From NCBI RefSeq assembly GCF_047275745.1, contig NZ_JBKQWU010000036.1:1-35494 (forward strand): a stretch of 35,494 bases of DNA, read 5' to 3'. Origin of the DNA: Amaricoccus sp047275745 (GTDB taxonomy: Bacteria > Pseudomonadota > Alphaproteobacteria > Rhodobacterales > Rhodobacteraceae). The notes under the pieces are model-generated. The model saw only the letters and a list, made by a program, of their open reading frames with translations. It was not told the DNA's origin and searched no databases. The position numbers and the translations under genes are program-made. Shown here one piece after another: positions 1 to 8,202 of this stretch. How positions within the stretch are numbered: position 1 is the stretch's first letter; each line of letters begins with the position of its first letter.

Positions 1-1482
1 GATCTCGCCGGCCTCGCGCTCGAAATCGCACTCTGGGGCGGCGGCGTCGAGACGATGCCCTTTCCGACCGCGCCGCCCGGGCCGGCGCTAGCCGAGGCGC
101 GGGCGCTGCTGCGGGCCCTGGGCGCGCTCGATGAACGCGATGCGATCACCGCGCATGGCCGGGTGCTCGCCGCCCTGCCGACGCATCCCCGCCTCGGCCA
201 CATGCTGACCACCGCCGCCGAGCACGGCGGCCTCGACCGCGCCGCCGATCTCGCCGCGCTCATCGCCGCGCGTGATCCCCTGCGCGGGCTGAACGGGCCG
301 GCGGAGGCGGATCTCGCGATCCGGCTCCGCGCGCTCCGAGATCCGGCCGCGGCCGAGCGCGAGCATCCCGTCGGCGTGGACCGCGGCGCCATCGCGGCGA
401 TCCGGGCCGAGGCGCGGCGGCTTCGCGCGGGTGGGCGGGCGGGGACGCGCGGGAAGCCCGCCGGAGAAGCGCCCCGTGAGCGTCCTGGCGAGCCTCCCCG
501 TGAGTCGTTCGGCGAGCCGCTCAGCCCCGGTGCGACCTTGTCGCTCGCCTATCCCGACCGGGTGGCGAAGCGCCGGGAGGGCGAGGCGCCGCGCTACCTG
601 CTCTCGGGCGGCAAGGGCGCGGTCCTGCCCGCGGGCGATCCGCTCGGCCGCGCACCCTTCCTCGTGATCGCCGATCTCGACGGCGATCCGCGCGAGGCGA
701 AGGCGCGCCGCGCGCTCCCGGTGACCGAAGCCGAGATCCGCGCGGTCCACGCCGGGGAGCTTCGCCGGGAAACGCTCTGCGAATGGTCACGGCGCGACCG
801 GATGGTGCGGGCGCGCCGGCGGCTGATGCTCGGCGCACTGCCGCTGGAGGACCGGCCCTGGACCGATGCGCCGCCCGAGGCGGTGGCCGCCGCGCTCGCG
901 GAGGGCGTGCGCGACCTCGGCCTCGCGGCGCTGCCCTGGACGGCTCCGGCGCGACGATTCGCCGCGCGGGTCGAATGGCTGCGCGGACGCGGCGTGGACC
1001 TGCCCGATTTCTCCGAGGAGGGACTGCTCGCGGGCCTCGACGACTGGCTCGCGCCGGCGCTCGTCGGAAAGGCCCGCGCGGAGGATCTGGCGCGGATCGA
1101 CCTCACTGGTGCGCTCTCGAACCGGCTCGACTGGGAAGCGCGCGCGCGACTCGACGCGCTGGCGCCGGGCGAGATCACGGCGCCGACCGGCACGCGGCTG
1201 CCCATCGACTATTCCGGCGCCGCGCCGGGCATCGCCGTGCGATTGCAGGAGATGTTCGGCCTGACCCGCCACCCGACGATCGGGCCCGACGCGGTACCGC
1301 TCGTGATAGAACTGCTGTCCCCCGCGGGCCGCCCGGTGCAGACGACCGCCGACCTTCCGGGCTTCTGGAAGACCTCCTACGCCGATGTCAGGCGGGACAT
1401 GCGCGGGCGCTATCCGAAACATCCCTGGCCCGAGGACCCGGCCTCGGCCGAGCCGACACGCCGGACAAAGCCGCGCGGGTGA
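1..1482 (+). CDS. hrpB: ATP-dependent RNA helicase HrpB, C-terminal part (5' end outside window)
   Basis: The reading frame is open from base 1, so this is the 3' portion of a longer gene. The translation carries the helicase-associated (HA2-like) region (GALDERDAITAHGRVLAALPTHPRL, here cut short as GRVLAALPTHPRLGHML) and then the HrpB-specific C-terminal region. It ends in the family's usual tail: residues resembling VQTTADLPGFW, SYADVRRDMRGRYPKHPWPEDP. HrpB is a DEAH-box putative RNA helicase whose physiological role is poorly defined in most bacteria. The helicase motor motifs lie upstream of the window. An internal Met at base 55 is not a start, because codons before it already fit the family. 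The stop at 1480-1482 is followed by about 110 bases before the dehydrogenase gene. The family call is firm. Confidence 0.93.
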   Translation, partial: DLAGLALEIALWGGGVETMPFPTAPPGPALAEARALLRALGALDERDAITAHGRVLAALPTHPRLGHMLTTAAEHGGLDRAADLAALIAARDPLRGLNGPAEADLAIRLRALRDPAAAEREHPVGVDRGAIAAIRAEARRLRAGGRAGTRGKPAGEAPRERPGEPPRESFGEPLSPGATLSLAYPDRVAKRREGEAPRYLLSGGKGAVLPAGDPLGRAPFLVIADLDGDPREAKARRALPVTEAEIRAVHAGELRRETLCEWSRRDRMVRARRRLMLGALPLEDRPWTDAPPEAVAAALAEGVRDLGLAALPWTAPARRFAARVEWLRGRGVDLPDFSEEGLLAGLDDWLAPALVGKARAEDLARIDLTGALSNRLDWEARARLDALAPGEITAPTGTRLPIDYSGAAPGIAVRLQEMFGLTRHPTIGPDAVPLVIELLSPAGRPVQTTADLPGFWKTSYADVRRDMRGRYPKHPWPEDPASAEPTRRTKPRG

Positions 1483-1523
1483 GGCGCGCGGTCGAAAGAC
1501 TGTTCCGGTTTGGCCCTAGGGGC

Positions 1524-1552
1524 TTGCCTGAGCTGTTCGGGCGGCGTTAGCT
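1524..1552 (+). promoter_or_regulatory. weak candidate promoter for the downstream dehydrogenase
   Basis: TTGCCT at 1524-1529 and TTAGCT at 1547-1552 are separated by 17 bases, a sigma70-like spacing, about 45 bases upstream of the start codon at 1595. The match to consensus is poor and the region is GC-rich, so this is only a suggestion. The gap between hrpB and the dehydrogenase is too short to hold another gene. Confidence 0.22.
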
Positions 1553-1594
1553 GGCGTCAGGGCCCAGAGAAGGCTGCGATATTTAGGGATTAGG

Positions 1595-3031
1595 ATGATG
1601 AACGCACCTGTGCGCGAGCCGAGCTTCCGCGAATCCGTCGATCTCATGTTCAACCGCGCGGTGCGGCTGATGGATCTGTCGCCGGGGCTCGAAGAGAAGA
1701 TCCGTGTCTGTAACTCCACCTATACGGTCCGATTCGGTGTCAGGCTCAGGGGCGGCATCCACACCTTCACCGGCTACCGCTCGGTCCATTCCGAGCATAT
1801 GGAGCCCGTGAAGGGTGGCATCCGCTATGCGATGAGCGTGAACCAGGACGAGGTCGAGGCGCTGGCGGCGCTGATGACCTACAAATGCGCGCTGGTCGAG
1901 ACGCCCTTCGGCGGGTCCAAGGGCGGGCTCAGGATCGACCCGCGCGAGTGGGAGGAGCACGAGCTCGAGCTCATCACCCGGCGTTTCGCCTACGAGCTCG
2001 CCAAGCGCGACCTGATCAATCCGAGCCAGAACGTCCCCGCGCCCGACATGGGCACCGGCGAACGCGAGATGGCCTGGATCGTCGATCAGTACCGCCGGAT
2101 GAACACGACCGACATCAACGCCGCCGCCTGCGTGACCGGCAAGCCCCTGAACGCGGGCGGTATCCTCGGCCGCGTCGAGGCGACGGGGCGTGGCGTCCAG
2201 TACGCGCTGCGCGAGTTCTTCCGGTACCCGGAAGATGCCGCGCGTGCGAGGCTTTCCGGTTCGCTCGACGGCAAGCGGGTGATCGTGCAGGGGCTCGGCA
2301 ACGTCGGCTATCACGCGGCGAAGTTCCTGTCGGAAGAGGATGGCGCGCTCGTCATCGGGGTGATCGAGCGTGACGGCGCGGTGATGAACCCCGAGGGCCT
2401 CGCGATCGAGCATCTGAAGGCTCATGTCGGTGCGACCGGCGGCGTGAAGGATTTCCCCGGTGCGACCTATTTCGAAGAAGGCGCCGCGATCCTCGAAGCC
2501 GAATGCGACATCCTGATCCCCGCCGCGATGGAAGGCGTGATCAATCTGGCGAACGCCGATCGCATCCAGGCGCCGCTCATCATCGAGGCGGCGAACGGTC
2601 CGGTGACGGCGGGCGCCGACGACCTGCTCCGGCAGAAGGGCACGGTGATCATTCCGGATCTCTATGCCAACGCCGGCGGCGTCACGGTCAGCTATTTCGA
2701 ATGGGTGAAGAACCTCAGCCACATCCGCTTCGGCCGCATGCAGCGCCGCCAGGAGGAGGCGGAGCACGCGATGCTGGTTCAGGAACTGGAACGGGTGGCC
2801 AAGGCGAGCGGCCTGAAGCACGGCCTTTCGGACATGTTCAAATCCCAGTACGTGCGCGGGCCGGGCGAACTTGAACTCGTGCGCTCCGGGCTCGATGACA
2901 CGATGCGCGAGGCCTATCAGGCGATCCGCGAGGTCTGGCACAACCGCAAGGGAGTGGAGGATCTCCGCGTCGCGGCCTATCTGGTCTCGATCAGCCGGGT
3001 CGCGGGAAGCTATCGCTCCAAGGGGCTCTGA
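1595..3031 (+). CDS. Glu/Leu/Phe/Val-type dehydrogenase (glutamate dehydrogenase-like)
   Basis: A 478-residue NAD(P)-dependent amino-acid dehydrogenase. It would catalyse reversible oxidative deamination, most probably of glutamate to 2-oxoglutarate and ammonia in the cytoplasm. The N-terminal dimerisation domain holds the substrate-binding stretch PVKGGIRY, a lysine at about K97 (TYKCAL) and the catalytic lysine at about K109 in GGSKGG, followed by VPAPDMGTG. The C-terminal Rossmann domain has GLGNVG at about 233-238. Length is slightly above the usual 410-450. The start ATG at 1595 follows an AGGGATTAGG-type ribosome-binding site; the next codon is also ATG, so 1598 is an alternative. It appears to be a single-gene unit, with a strong hairpin after the stop. 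Substrate preference within the family cannot be decided from the sequence. Confidence 0.9.
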   Translation: MMNAPVREPSFRESVDLMFNRAVRLMDLSPGLEEKIRVCNSTYTVRFGVRLRGGIHTFTGYRSVHSEHMEPVKGGIRYAMSVNQDEVEALAALMTYKCALVETPFGGSKGGLRIDPREWEEHELELITRRFAYELAKRDLINPSQNVPAPDMGTGEREMAWIVDQYRRMNTTDINAAACVTGKPLNAGGILGRVEATGRGVQYALREFFRYPEDAARARLSGSLDGKRVIVQGLGNVGYHAAKFLSEEDGALVIGVIERDGAVMNPEGLAIEHLKAHVGATGGVKDFPGATYFEEGAAILEAECDILIPAAMEGVINLANADRIQAPLIIEAANGPVTAGADDLLRQKGTVIIPDLYANAGGVTVSYFEWVKNLSHIRFGRMQRRQEEAEHAMLVQELERVAKASGLKHGLSDMFKSQYVRGPGELELVRSGLDDTMREAYQAIREVWHNRKGVEDLRVAAYLVSISRVAGSYRSKGL

Positions 3032-3087
3032 AGCACAGCCTCCGGGCCGGGGGCGGGGGCGGGGTCAGAGTCCACAAGCCTGATTGG

Positions 3088-3118
3088 GCCGGTGGGCGGG
3101 GCATTTCCCGCCCCCGGC
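3088..3118 (+). terminator. hairpin downstream of the glutamate dehydrogenase-like gene
   Basis: GCCGGTGGGCGGG (3088-3100) pairs with CCCGCCCCCGGC (3107-3118) as a 12-bp stem with one bulged T and a GCATTT loop, 57 bases after the stop codon. No long T-run follows, so it could be an intrinsic terminator of the GC-rich type or an mRNA-stabilising hairpin. The rest of the 3032-3256 gap holds no gene that I can support. Confidence 0.5.
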
Positions 3119-3256
3119 TCGGCGTGTCTTCCGCGGGCGGGCTTCCTACCTGCGACTTTCTGCCGACTTGCGTCGTTCGCGCGATTGGCGGTTGACCCGC
3201 GCGGTCGCTCTGACAGACAAGGCCTGCCTTGGTAGTACGACAGGGTGGGGCCAGCC

Positions 3257-4906
3257 ATGGCGCGCGTCTTCTCTTCCGAAGATCGGTTTGTCTTCGATGG
3301 GTTGGAGGCCACCGCGCCCGATTCGCGGCACGACTTCGGGCCGAAGGCGATGGGGGTCTCCGCCGCCGAGGCCCGGTCGGCGCTTGTTTCCCAGAGCCTG
3401 GCTCACATCTCTCAGGACCCGTTCCGCGCCGGCGAGCCGCTCTCCGCCGCGACACCCGGGCAGGTCGCAGCCGCGACGCCCGGACAGGTCGCAGCCGCGA
3501 CGGTGACAGGCGCCCCGCTGCCGACCTACAGCAACGCGCAGATCGCCAGCTATCTGCGGGAGGGCTACTGGTCCGACGTCGGGGACGGTCCCCGGAGCTT
3601 CAACCTCGGCTCAAGCGGCGTCGGTGCGAACAATGGCACGCTGCGCTACAATGTGAGCGAGCTTTCCGCCGCGGGGGCGGCGCTGGCCGAACGGGCGCTG
3701 ACGCTCTATGGCGAGGTGCTCGGCATAGACTTCACGCGGACCACGGCCTCGGGCGCCTCGGTCGACATCAACTTCGTCAACAACAACGAGAACGCCGCCT
3801 ACAGCTGGGCCGCGACCTACGCCGACGCGCCGCGCACGATCGCGACGGCTACGGTCAACATCGGTTCCGAGTGGGTCTCAGACTACGGCCAGGGTACCGC
3901 GAGCTATTCCTTCCAGACCTTCGTGCACGAGATCGGCCACGCCCTCGGCCTGGGCCACGCCGGCAATTACAATGGCGGCGCGACCTATGTGACGGATACG
4001 AGCGACCCGTCCCATGGCGACAACAGCAACCACTATCTGAACGACAGCTGGCAGGCGTCGGTCATGTCGTATTTCTCGCAGACCGACAACACGACGGTCG
4101 ACGCGGACCATGCCTTCACGCTGTCGCCGATGGTCGCGGACTGGCTGGCGCTCGGCTGGATGTACGGAGACCTCGGCGGGTTCGAAGGCAACACGGTCTG
4201 GGGGTTCAACACCAGCATCGGCCGGACCGTCTTCGCAGATCTCGCGCGCCACGCCGACGAGATGGCCTTCACGATCATTGATGGCGGCGGGCGCGACACG
4301 CTCGATTTCTCCGGCTTCTCGGCGCAGCAGCGCATCAATCTCAATCAGGGCGCGGTCTCCTCGGTCGGCGGGCTCGATGGCAACATGTCGATCGCGCTCG
4401 GCACGGTGATCGAGGCGGCGCGGGGCGGCTCGGGCGCCGATGTGCTGAGCGGCAACGCCGCCGCGAACACGCTCTCCGGGCTCGGCGGGGCCGATCGCCT
4501 GGTGGGCAACGCCGGGAATGACATCCTCGTCGGCGGCGCGGGTGCGGATACGCTGATCGGCGGCGCGGGGAACGATGTCTTCCGTTTCGACGCGCGCGCC
4601 GAGTCCGGTCTCGCCGCGCGCGATCTGATCCGGGCCGGCGGCGGCGCCGGCGCCTTCGAGCGGCCCGGCGCGGCCGGCGGCGACCGGATCGACGTTTCGG
4701 GGATCGACGCCGACACGCGTGCCGCCGGCAACCAGAGTTTCGAGCTTGGCGGCACGGGGCGCGGGCATCTCTGGCTCGCGGACTCGGGGACCAGCACGCT
4801 CCTGCGCGCCAACAACGACGGCGACGCGGCGCCGGATTTCGAACTGGTGATCCAGGACGGCGCCACGCTCGCCTCGGCCTATTCCGCGGCCGATTTCATT
4901 CTCTGA
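3257..4906 (+). CDS. serralysin-like RTX metalloprotease (peptidase M10B)
   Basis: A 549-residue secreted zinc metalloprotease. The zinc-binding motif HEIGHALGLGH is at about residues 224-234, and the Met-turn SVMSYF has Met270 and Tyr272, the usual serralysin third-shell arrangement. The catalytic domain is followed at roughly residues 390-450 by RTX calcium-binding nonapeptides (GGSGADVL, GGAGADTL, GGAGNDVF), then a C-terminal region typical of type I secretion substrates. There is no Sec signal peptide, as expected for RTX proteins. The start at ATG 3257 follows AGGGTGGGG; an in-frame GTG at 3245 would add four residues. A 24-bp in-frame duplication lies near residue 65. No type I ABC exporter, membrane-fusion protein or inhibitor gene is adjacent, so export must be encoded elsewhere. 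It converges on the TusA-like gene. Confidence 0.9.
   Translation: MARVFSSEDRFVFDGLEATAPDSRHDFGPKAMGVSAAEARSALVSQSLAHISQDPFRAGEPLSAATPGQVAAATPGQVAAATVTGAPLPTYSNAQIASYLREGYWSDVGDGPRSFNLGSSGVGANNGTLRYNVSELSAAGAALAERALTLYGEVLGIDFTRTTASGASVDINFVNNNENAAYSWAATYADAPRTIATATVNIGSEWVSDYGQGTASYSFQTFVHEIGHALGLGHAGNYNGGATYVTDTSDPSHGDNSNHYLNDSWQASVMSYFSQTDNTTVDADHAFTLSPMVADWLALGWMYGDLGGFEGNTVWGFNTSIGRTVFADLARHADEMAFTIIDGGGRDTLDFSGFSAQQRINLNQGAVSSVGGLDGNMSIALGTVIEAARGGSGADVLSGNAAANTLSGLGGADRLVGNAGNDILVGGAGADTLIGGAGNDVFRFDARAESGLAARDLIRAGGGAGAFERPGAAGGDRIDVSGIDADTRAAGNQSFELGGTGRGHLWLADSGTSTLLRANNDGDAAPDFELVIQDGATLASAYSAADFIL
3449..3496 (+). repeat. 24-bp tandem duplication inside the protease gene
   Basis: Two in-frame 24-bp units at 3449-3472 and 3473-3496 each encode ATPGQVAA and differ at two third-codon or near-synonymous positions. 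They lie in the low-complexity N-terminal region before the catalytic domain. This could alter propeptide length between strains. Confidence 0.85.
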
Positions 4907-4929
4907 ACGGAGCCGCCGGCTTCGACGAC

Positions 4930-5172
4930 TCAGTCCGGCCGGTCCGGCCCCCGGCGGATCAGATAGGCGGTGCCGCCGCCCTCCGCCGTCGCCGACAAGA
5001 GCGAATGCCCCGTCTCGGCGCAGAAATGCGGCATGTCCACCACGGCCGCCGGGTCATCGGCGAGCACGCGGAGTACGCGGCCCTCGGTCAGCGCGAGCAG
5101 GCGCTTGCGCGCCCGCAGCACCGGCAGCGGGCAGAGCAGCCCCCGCGCGTCGATCTCGTCGTCCCAGTCCAT
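4930..5172 (-). CDS. TusA-like sulfur carrier (SirA/YeeD family)
   Basis: An 80-residue protein with the TusA-family signature RGLLCPLPVLRARKRL. The sulfur-carrying cysteine is at about residue 14, in a CPxP motif. Proteins of this family relay persulfide sulfur to tRNA thiolation, molybdenum-cofactor or sulfur-oxidation enzymes. The start is set at 5172, where a GGGGGG tract serves as a ribosome-binding site; the reading frame stays open further upstream but shows no family similarity there. It is transcribed away from ccdA with starts about 120 bases apart. The pairing of a TusA-like carrier with a thiol-transporting CcdA suggests a shared thiol or sulfur role, but that is inference. Confidence 0.85.
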   Translation of the reverse strand: MDWDDEIDARGLLCPLPVLRARKRLLALTEGRVLRVLADDPAAVVDMPHFCAETGHSLLSATAEGGGTAYLIRRGPDRPD

Positions 5173-5290
5173 GCCCCCCGGATGCCACCAAACGCCACGG
5201 CTGGCCACGGCATTTTGAGACACCGGGGCCGTGACGCGGCGGCGCGGGCAGGATAGGTTGCCGCGAACGGGACAAGGGGACTGACGGGGA

Positions 5291-6055
5291 ATGTTCGGGA
5301 TCGATCTTTTCGATGGCGCACTCGCGCCGGCGCTCGCGGTGGCGCTGGTGGCGGGCATCCTGAGCTTTCTCTCGCCCTGCGTGCTGCCGATCGTCCCGCC
5401 GTATCTCGCCTACATGGCCGGCACCTCGATCGAGGACATGCGCCGGGAAGGGGGCCCGGACCGTCGGGTGGATCGGCGCGTCATGACGGCGGCGGCCTTC
5501 TTCGTGCTCGGGCTTTCGACGGTCTTCCTGATCCTCGGCCTCGCCGCCTCGGCCTTCGGGCGGATGTTCCTCGCCTATCAGCGCGAGATGGCGCTGGTGG
5601 GCGGCGTGGTGATCGTGCTCTTCGGGCTGCATTTTCTCGGCGTGCTCCGGATTCCGCTGCTCTACCGCGAGGCGCGGATCGACGCGGGCGATCAGGGCGG
5701 GACTCCCTTCGGCGCCTATCTGCTCGGCCTCGCCTTCGCCTTCGGCTGGACGCCCTGCATCGGCCCGGTGCTCGGCACCATCCTGAGCCTCGCGGCGCAG
5801 GAGGGCTCGATCGAGCGCGGGCTCTTCATGATGGGCTTCTACGCGATCGGTCTCGGCCTGCCGTTCCTCCTGACCGCGCTCTTCCTGCGTCACGCGCTGG
5901 GTCTGCTCGCGGGGATGCGGCGCCACATGCCGATGGTCGAGCGGGCGATGGGCGTGCTGCTCGTCACCGTCGGCCTCCTGATGCTGACCGGCGGGTTCAC
6001 GAGCCTGTCCTTCTGGCTGCTCGACACCTTCCCGGTGCTTGCGACCATCGGCTGA
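5291..6055 (+). CDS. ccdA: cytochrome c biogenesis protein CcdA
   Basis: A 254-residue integral membrane protein of the CcdA/DsbD-beta type with six predicted hydrophobic helices. The two redox-active cysteines lie in SPCVLP (about Cys30, first helix) and TPCIGP (about Cys156, fourth helix), the hallmark motifs of the family. CcdA moves electrons from cytoplasmic thioredoxin across the membrane to periplasmic thiol reductases needed for cytochrome c haem ligation. The loop near residues 50-60 is charged and likely cytoplasmic. The start ATG follows a GGGGA ribosome-binding site. It diverges from the TusA-like gene, and its 3' end faces the CDF transporter gene 26 bases away. No CcmG/ResA-type partner lies beside it. 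Confidence 0.92.
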   Translation: MFGIDLFDGALAPALAVALVAGILSFLSPCVLPIVPPYLAYMAGTSIEDMRREGGPDRRVDRRVMTAAAFFVLGLSTVFLILGLAASAFGRMFLAYQREMALVGGVVIVLFGLHFLGVLRIPLLYREARIDAGDQGGTPFGAYLLGLAFAFGWTPCIGPVLGTILSLAAQEGSIERGLFMMGFYAIGLGLPFLLTALFLRHALGLLAGMRRHMPMVERAMGVLLVTVGLLMLTGGFTSLSFWLLDTFPVLATIG

Positions 6056-6081
6056 GGCCGTAACGGCCCCCACCCCCGGCG

Positions 6082-6993
6082 TCAGCCCTTGGTCGCGATG
6101 GCGAGCCCCGGGGCGTCGGGGTCGAGCTTCGCCTTCTCCTCCGGCTCGACATGGATGGTCACGAGGGCGTCCGCCGTCGTTTCCTTGATCGCATGCTCGA
6201 TCCGGTCGCAGATCTCGTGCGCCTCCGAGACCGGCATGGTCCCCGGCACGACCATGTGGAAATCGACGAAGGTCGCGGGACCGCTGATGCGCGCGCGCAG
6301 GTCATGCACCTCGATCGCACCCCCGGCGGCGCCACGCTCGATCGCCTCCAGGATCGGGGTCAGCGTCTTTTCCGGAAGACCCTCGTCCATCAGCCCGCCG
6401 AAGGATTCACGGATCACCTGCCAGCCGGACCAGATGATGTTGAGCGCGACGAAGCCCGCGATCAGCGGGTCGAGGATCAGCCAGCCGCTCACGACGGCGA
6501 GCACGATCCCGAGCGTCACCCCGATCGAGGTCACGACATCCGTCAGCAGATGCTTGCCATCGGCGACCAGGGCGGGGGAGCGCAGCGCGCGACCCTTCCG
6601 GATCAGGACCGAACACCACCAGGCATTGATCACGCTCGCAAGCCCGCTCAGCAGCAGGCCCGGCACCGGCGCCTCGATCGCCCGGGGGTTCCGGATGCCC
6701 TCCCAGGCTTCGAGCAGGATCATCCCGGCCGCGACCAGGATGAGCGTGCCTGCGAAGACCGCGCTGAAATACTCGATCTTGTGGTGCCCATAGGGATGAT
6801 TGCGGTCCGCCGGCTGAACCGAGAGCCGGACGGCGAAGAGCGCCGCGATGGCGGTTGCGACGTTGACGAAGCTCTCGAGCGCGTCGGAGTAGAGCGCGAT
6901 GGAGCCGGTGACGGCATAGGCGAGATACTTGATCCCGAGGACCGCCGCTCCCACGACCAGACTGCCCACCGCGATTTTGATCGGTCCCGTCAT
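6082..6993 (-). CDS. cation diffusion facilitator family transporter
   Basis: A 303-residue CDF antiporter with an N-terminal membrane domain of about six helices and a C-terminal cytoplasmic domain (about residues 205-290, with conserved HDLRARISG and VDFHMVVPG). It would export a divalent metal in exchange for protons. HPYGHHKIEYF follows the second helix, and the fifth helix has HLLTD, giving the usual His and Asp ligands. The second helix reads SDALESFVNV, so the expected H/D-x3-D pair is E-x3-N. The start at 6993 follows AGGGAT; an upstream in-frame ATG at 7023 would add ten residues with a poor ribosome-binding site. The AT-rich palindromes just upstream suggest metal-responsive control. 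The metal (Zn, Mn, Fe, Co) cannot be assigned. Confidence 0.9.
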   Translation of the reverse strand: MTGPIKIAVGSLVVGAAVLGIKYLAYAVTGSIALYSDALESFVNVATAIAALFAVRLSVQPADRNHPYGHHKIEYFSAVFAGTLILVAAGMILLEAWEGIRNPRAIEAPVPGLLLSGLASVINAWWCSVLIRKGRALRSPALVADGKHLLTDVVTSIGVTLGIVLAVVSGWLILDPLIAGFVALNIIWSGWQVIRESFGGLMDEGLPEKTLTPILEAIERGAAGGAIEVHDLRARISGPATFVDFHMVVPGTMPVSEAHEICDRIEHAIKETTADALVTIHVEPEEKAKLDPDAPGLAIATKG

Positions 6994-7055
6994 ATCCCTG
7001 CCCCCGCCCGAGGCCGAAGCCATAGCCGAGCGCCGAGCTCACCGCAACTGTCTGA

Positions 7056-7082
7056 AACTATTTGATAATAGTTCGCATTATC
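7056..7082 (-). promoter_or_regulatory. overlapping palindromes upstream of the CDF gene (candidate operator/promoter)
   Basis: AACTATTTGATAATAGTT (7056-7073) is a perfect 7-bp inverted repeat with a 4-base loop. GATAAT (7064-7069) and ATTATC (7077-7082) form a second perfect repeat with a 7-base spacer. Both sit in an AT-rich island in otherwise very GC-rich DNA, 60-90 bases from the CDF start, and contain minus-strand -10-like hexamers (GATAAT, TATTAT). The placement suggests a metalloregulator site overlapping the promoter. No specific regulator is identified. The remainder of 6994-7229 holds no gene. Confidence 0.5.
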
Positions 7083-7229
7083 GTTCGCGGGCGGGACGTT
7101 CCCGAAGGAGGGCGCGGGGCTCGCCGCTCGCGCCCGACCGCGCGGCATTATGCTCGAGGTGAAGCGGAGTCGGGAAGCGCGTAAGGAAAGGGCTGGAAGC
7201 GCCCTGTCATGGCATCCCACTCTGGCCGG

Positions 7230-7961
7230 TCAGTCGGCGGGGTTCTCGTCCCTGGCTTTCCGCTGCTTCCAGAAGGTGTCGGACAACTGCTGGAGATGGG
7301 CGCGCATCTCGGCTTCCGCGCGGTCCGGATCGCGGGCGGCGACCGCGTCATGGATCGCCGCGTGGGCGTCGTAGGCGATGCGCTCCTGCCCGCTGGCCGC
7401 CAGGGTCACGACCCGCTGCTCCTTCAGCCAGTCAGACATCTGGTCGTGCAGCGCGATGAAGATCGGATTGCGCGCGATCTTGGCCAGTTCGAAATGAAAG
7501 GCGATGTCGGTGCGCGTGAATTGCTCCGAATCGCCGATCGCCGCGCGGTTGGTCTCGAGCGCCCGGGCGAGCGAGCGAAGGTCGTCGTCGGTGGCGCGCG
7601 CCGCCGCCATCCGGGCGAGGCCGACCTCGAAGAACATGCGCGCGCCCTGGAAATGCCGCTGGCCGTCGTCGGTCGAGAGCATCTGCCGGACCGCCGGGGC
7701 CATGCCGGTGAAGATATGGCTCGCCGTGGGCATCAGCACCCGCGCGCGCGCGCCGTTGCTAAGCTCGACCAGTCCGGCCTTCTGCAGGGCGATCAACGCC
7801 TCGCGAATCGCCGGCCGGCCGACGCCGAAACTTGCTCTCAGGTCGCGTTCGGGGGGAAGCTGATCGCCGGGGCGCAGTTTCCCGGCGAGAATCTGTGCCT
7901 CCAGATGCTCGGCGACATGTTCGAAGAGCTTCTTGCGATCTATGATGAGTGGATCGACCAT
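7230..7961 (-). CDS. GntR-family transcriptional regulator, FCD subfamily
   Basis: A 243-residue regulator. The N-terminal winged helix-turn-helix (about residues 10-75) has the GntR stretch PGDQLPPERDLRASFGVGR followed by PAIREAL. The C-terminal all-helical FCD effector domain has the usual metal/ligand residues in DIAFHFELA and in the later histidines of HDQMSDW and AHAAIHDAV. FCD regulators of this class usually bind sugar acids or other carboxylates. It is divergent from the ten-gene carbohydrate-acid operon starting at 8203, so it is the obvious candidate local regulator. Three evenly spaced ACCAT elements cover its start codon and the start of the shared intergenic region. Whether it represses or activates is not visible. 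Confidence 0.9.
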   Translation of the reverse strand: MVDPLIIDRKKLFEHVAEHLEAQILAGKLRPGDQLPPERDLRASFGVGRPAIREALIALQKAGLVELSNGARARVLMPTASHIFTGMAPAVRQMLSTDDGQRHFQGARMFFEVGLARMAAARATDDDLRSLARALETNRAAIGDSEQFTRTDIAFHFELAKIARNPIFIALHDQMSDWLKEQRVVTLAASGQERIAYDAHAAIHDAVAARDPDRAEAEMRAHLQQLSDTFWKQRKARDENPAD

Positions 7962-7996
7962 GCACCTTTCATACCATCATGCTTGACAACCATGCA
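7957..7996 (+). promoter_or_regulatory. candidate GntR operator: ACCAT x3 at 16-bp spacing, with overlapping TTGACA
   Basis: ACCAT occurs at 7957, 7973 and 7989, exactly 16 bases apart; the first and third extend to the identical 8-mer ACCATGCA. The first overlaps the gntR start codon. TTGACA at 7983-7988 resembles a -35 element for the operon at 8203, with a weak GAGGAT 17 bases further on. Binding here could therefore affect both directions. The remainder of the gap to 8202 holds no recognised gene. Confidence 0.38.
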
Positions 7997-8202
7997 ACAG
8001 CCTGCGAGGATTACAGCGGTGCAGCGGGCACAATGACGTCTTTCTGCCTGCGCGTAGCCTGGAGGGAAGTCGAGGGCCTGCCCCGCGATAGCGGAGGGGC
8101 GGGCTTTCGCGCCGTCATCAGCCGTCGGCGGGCGGGAGGACGAGCCTCGGGGCAACGGGTTGCGAAAATAGCGAGCCGCCGACGGGCAAGGGAGGAAGAC
8201 GG

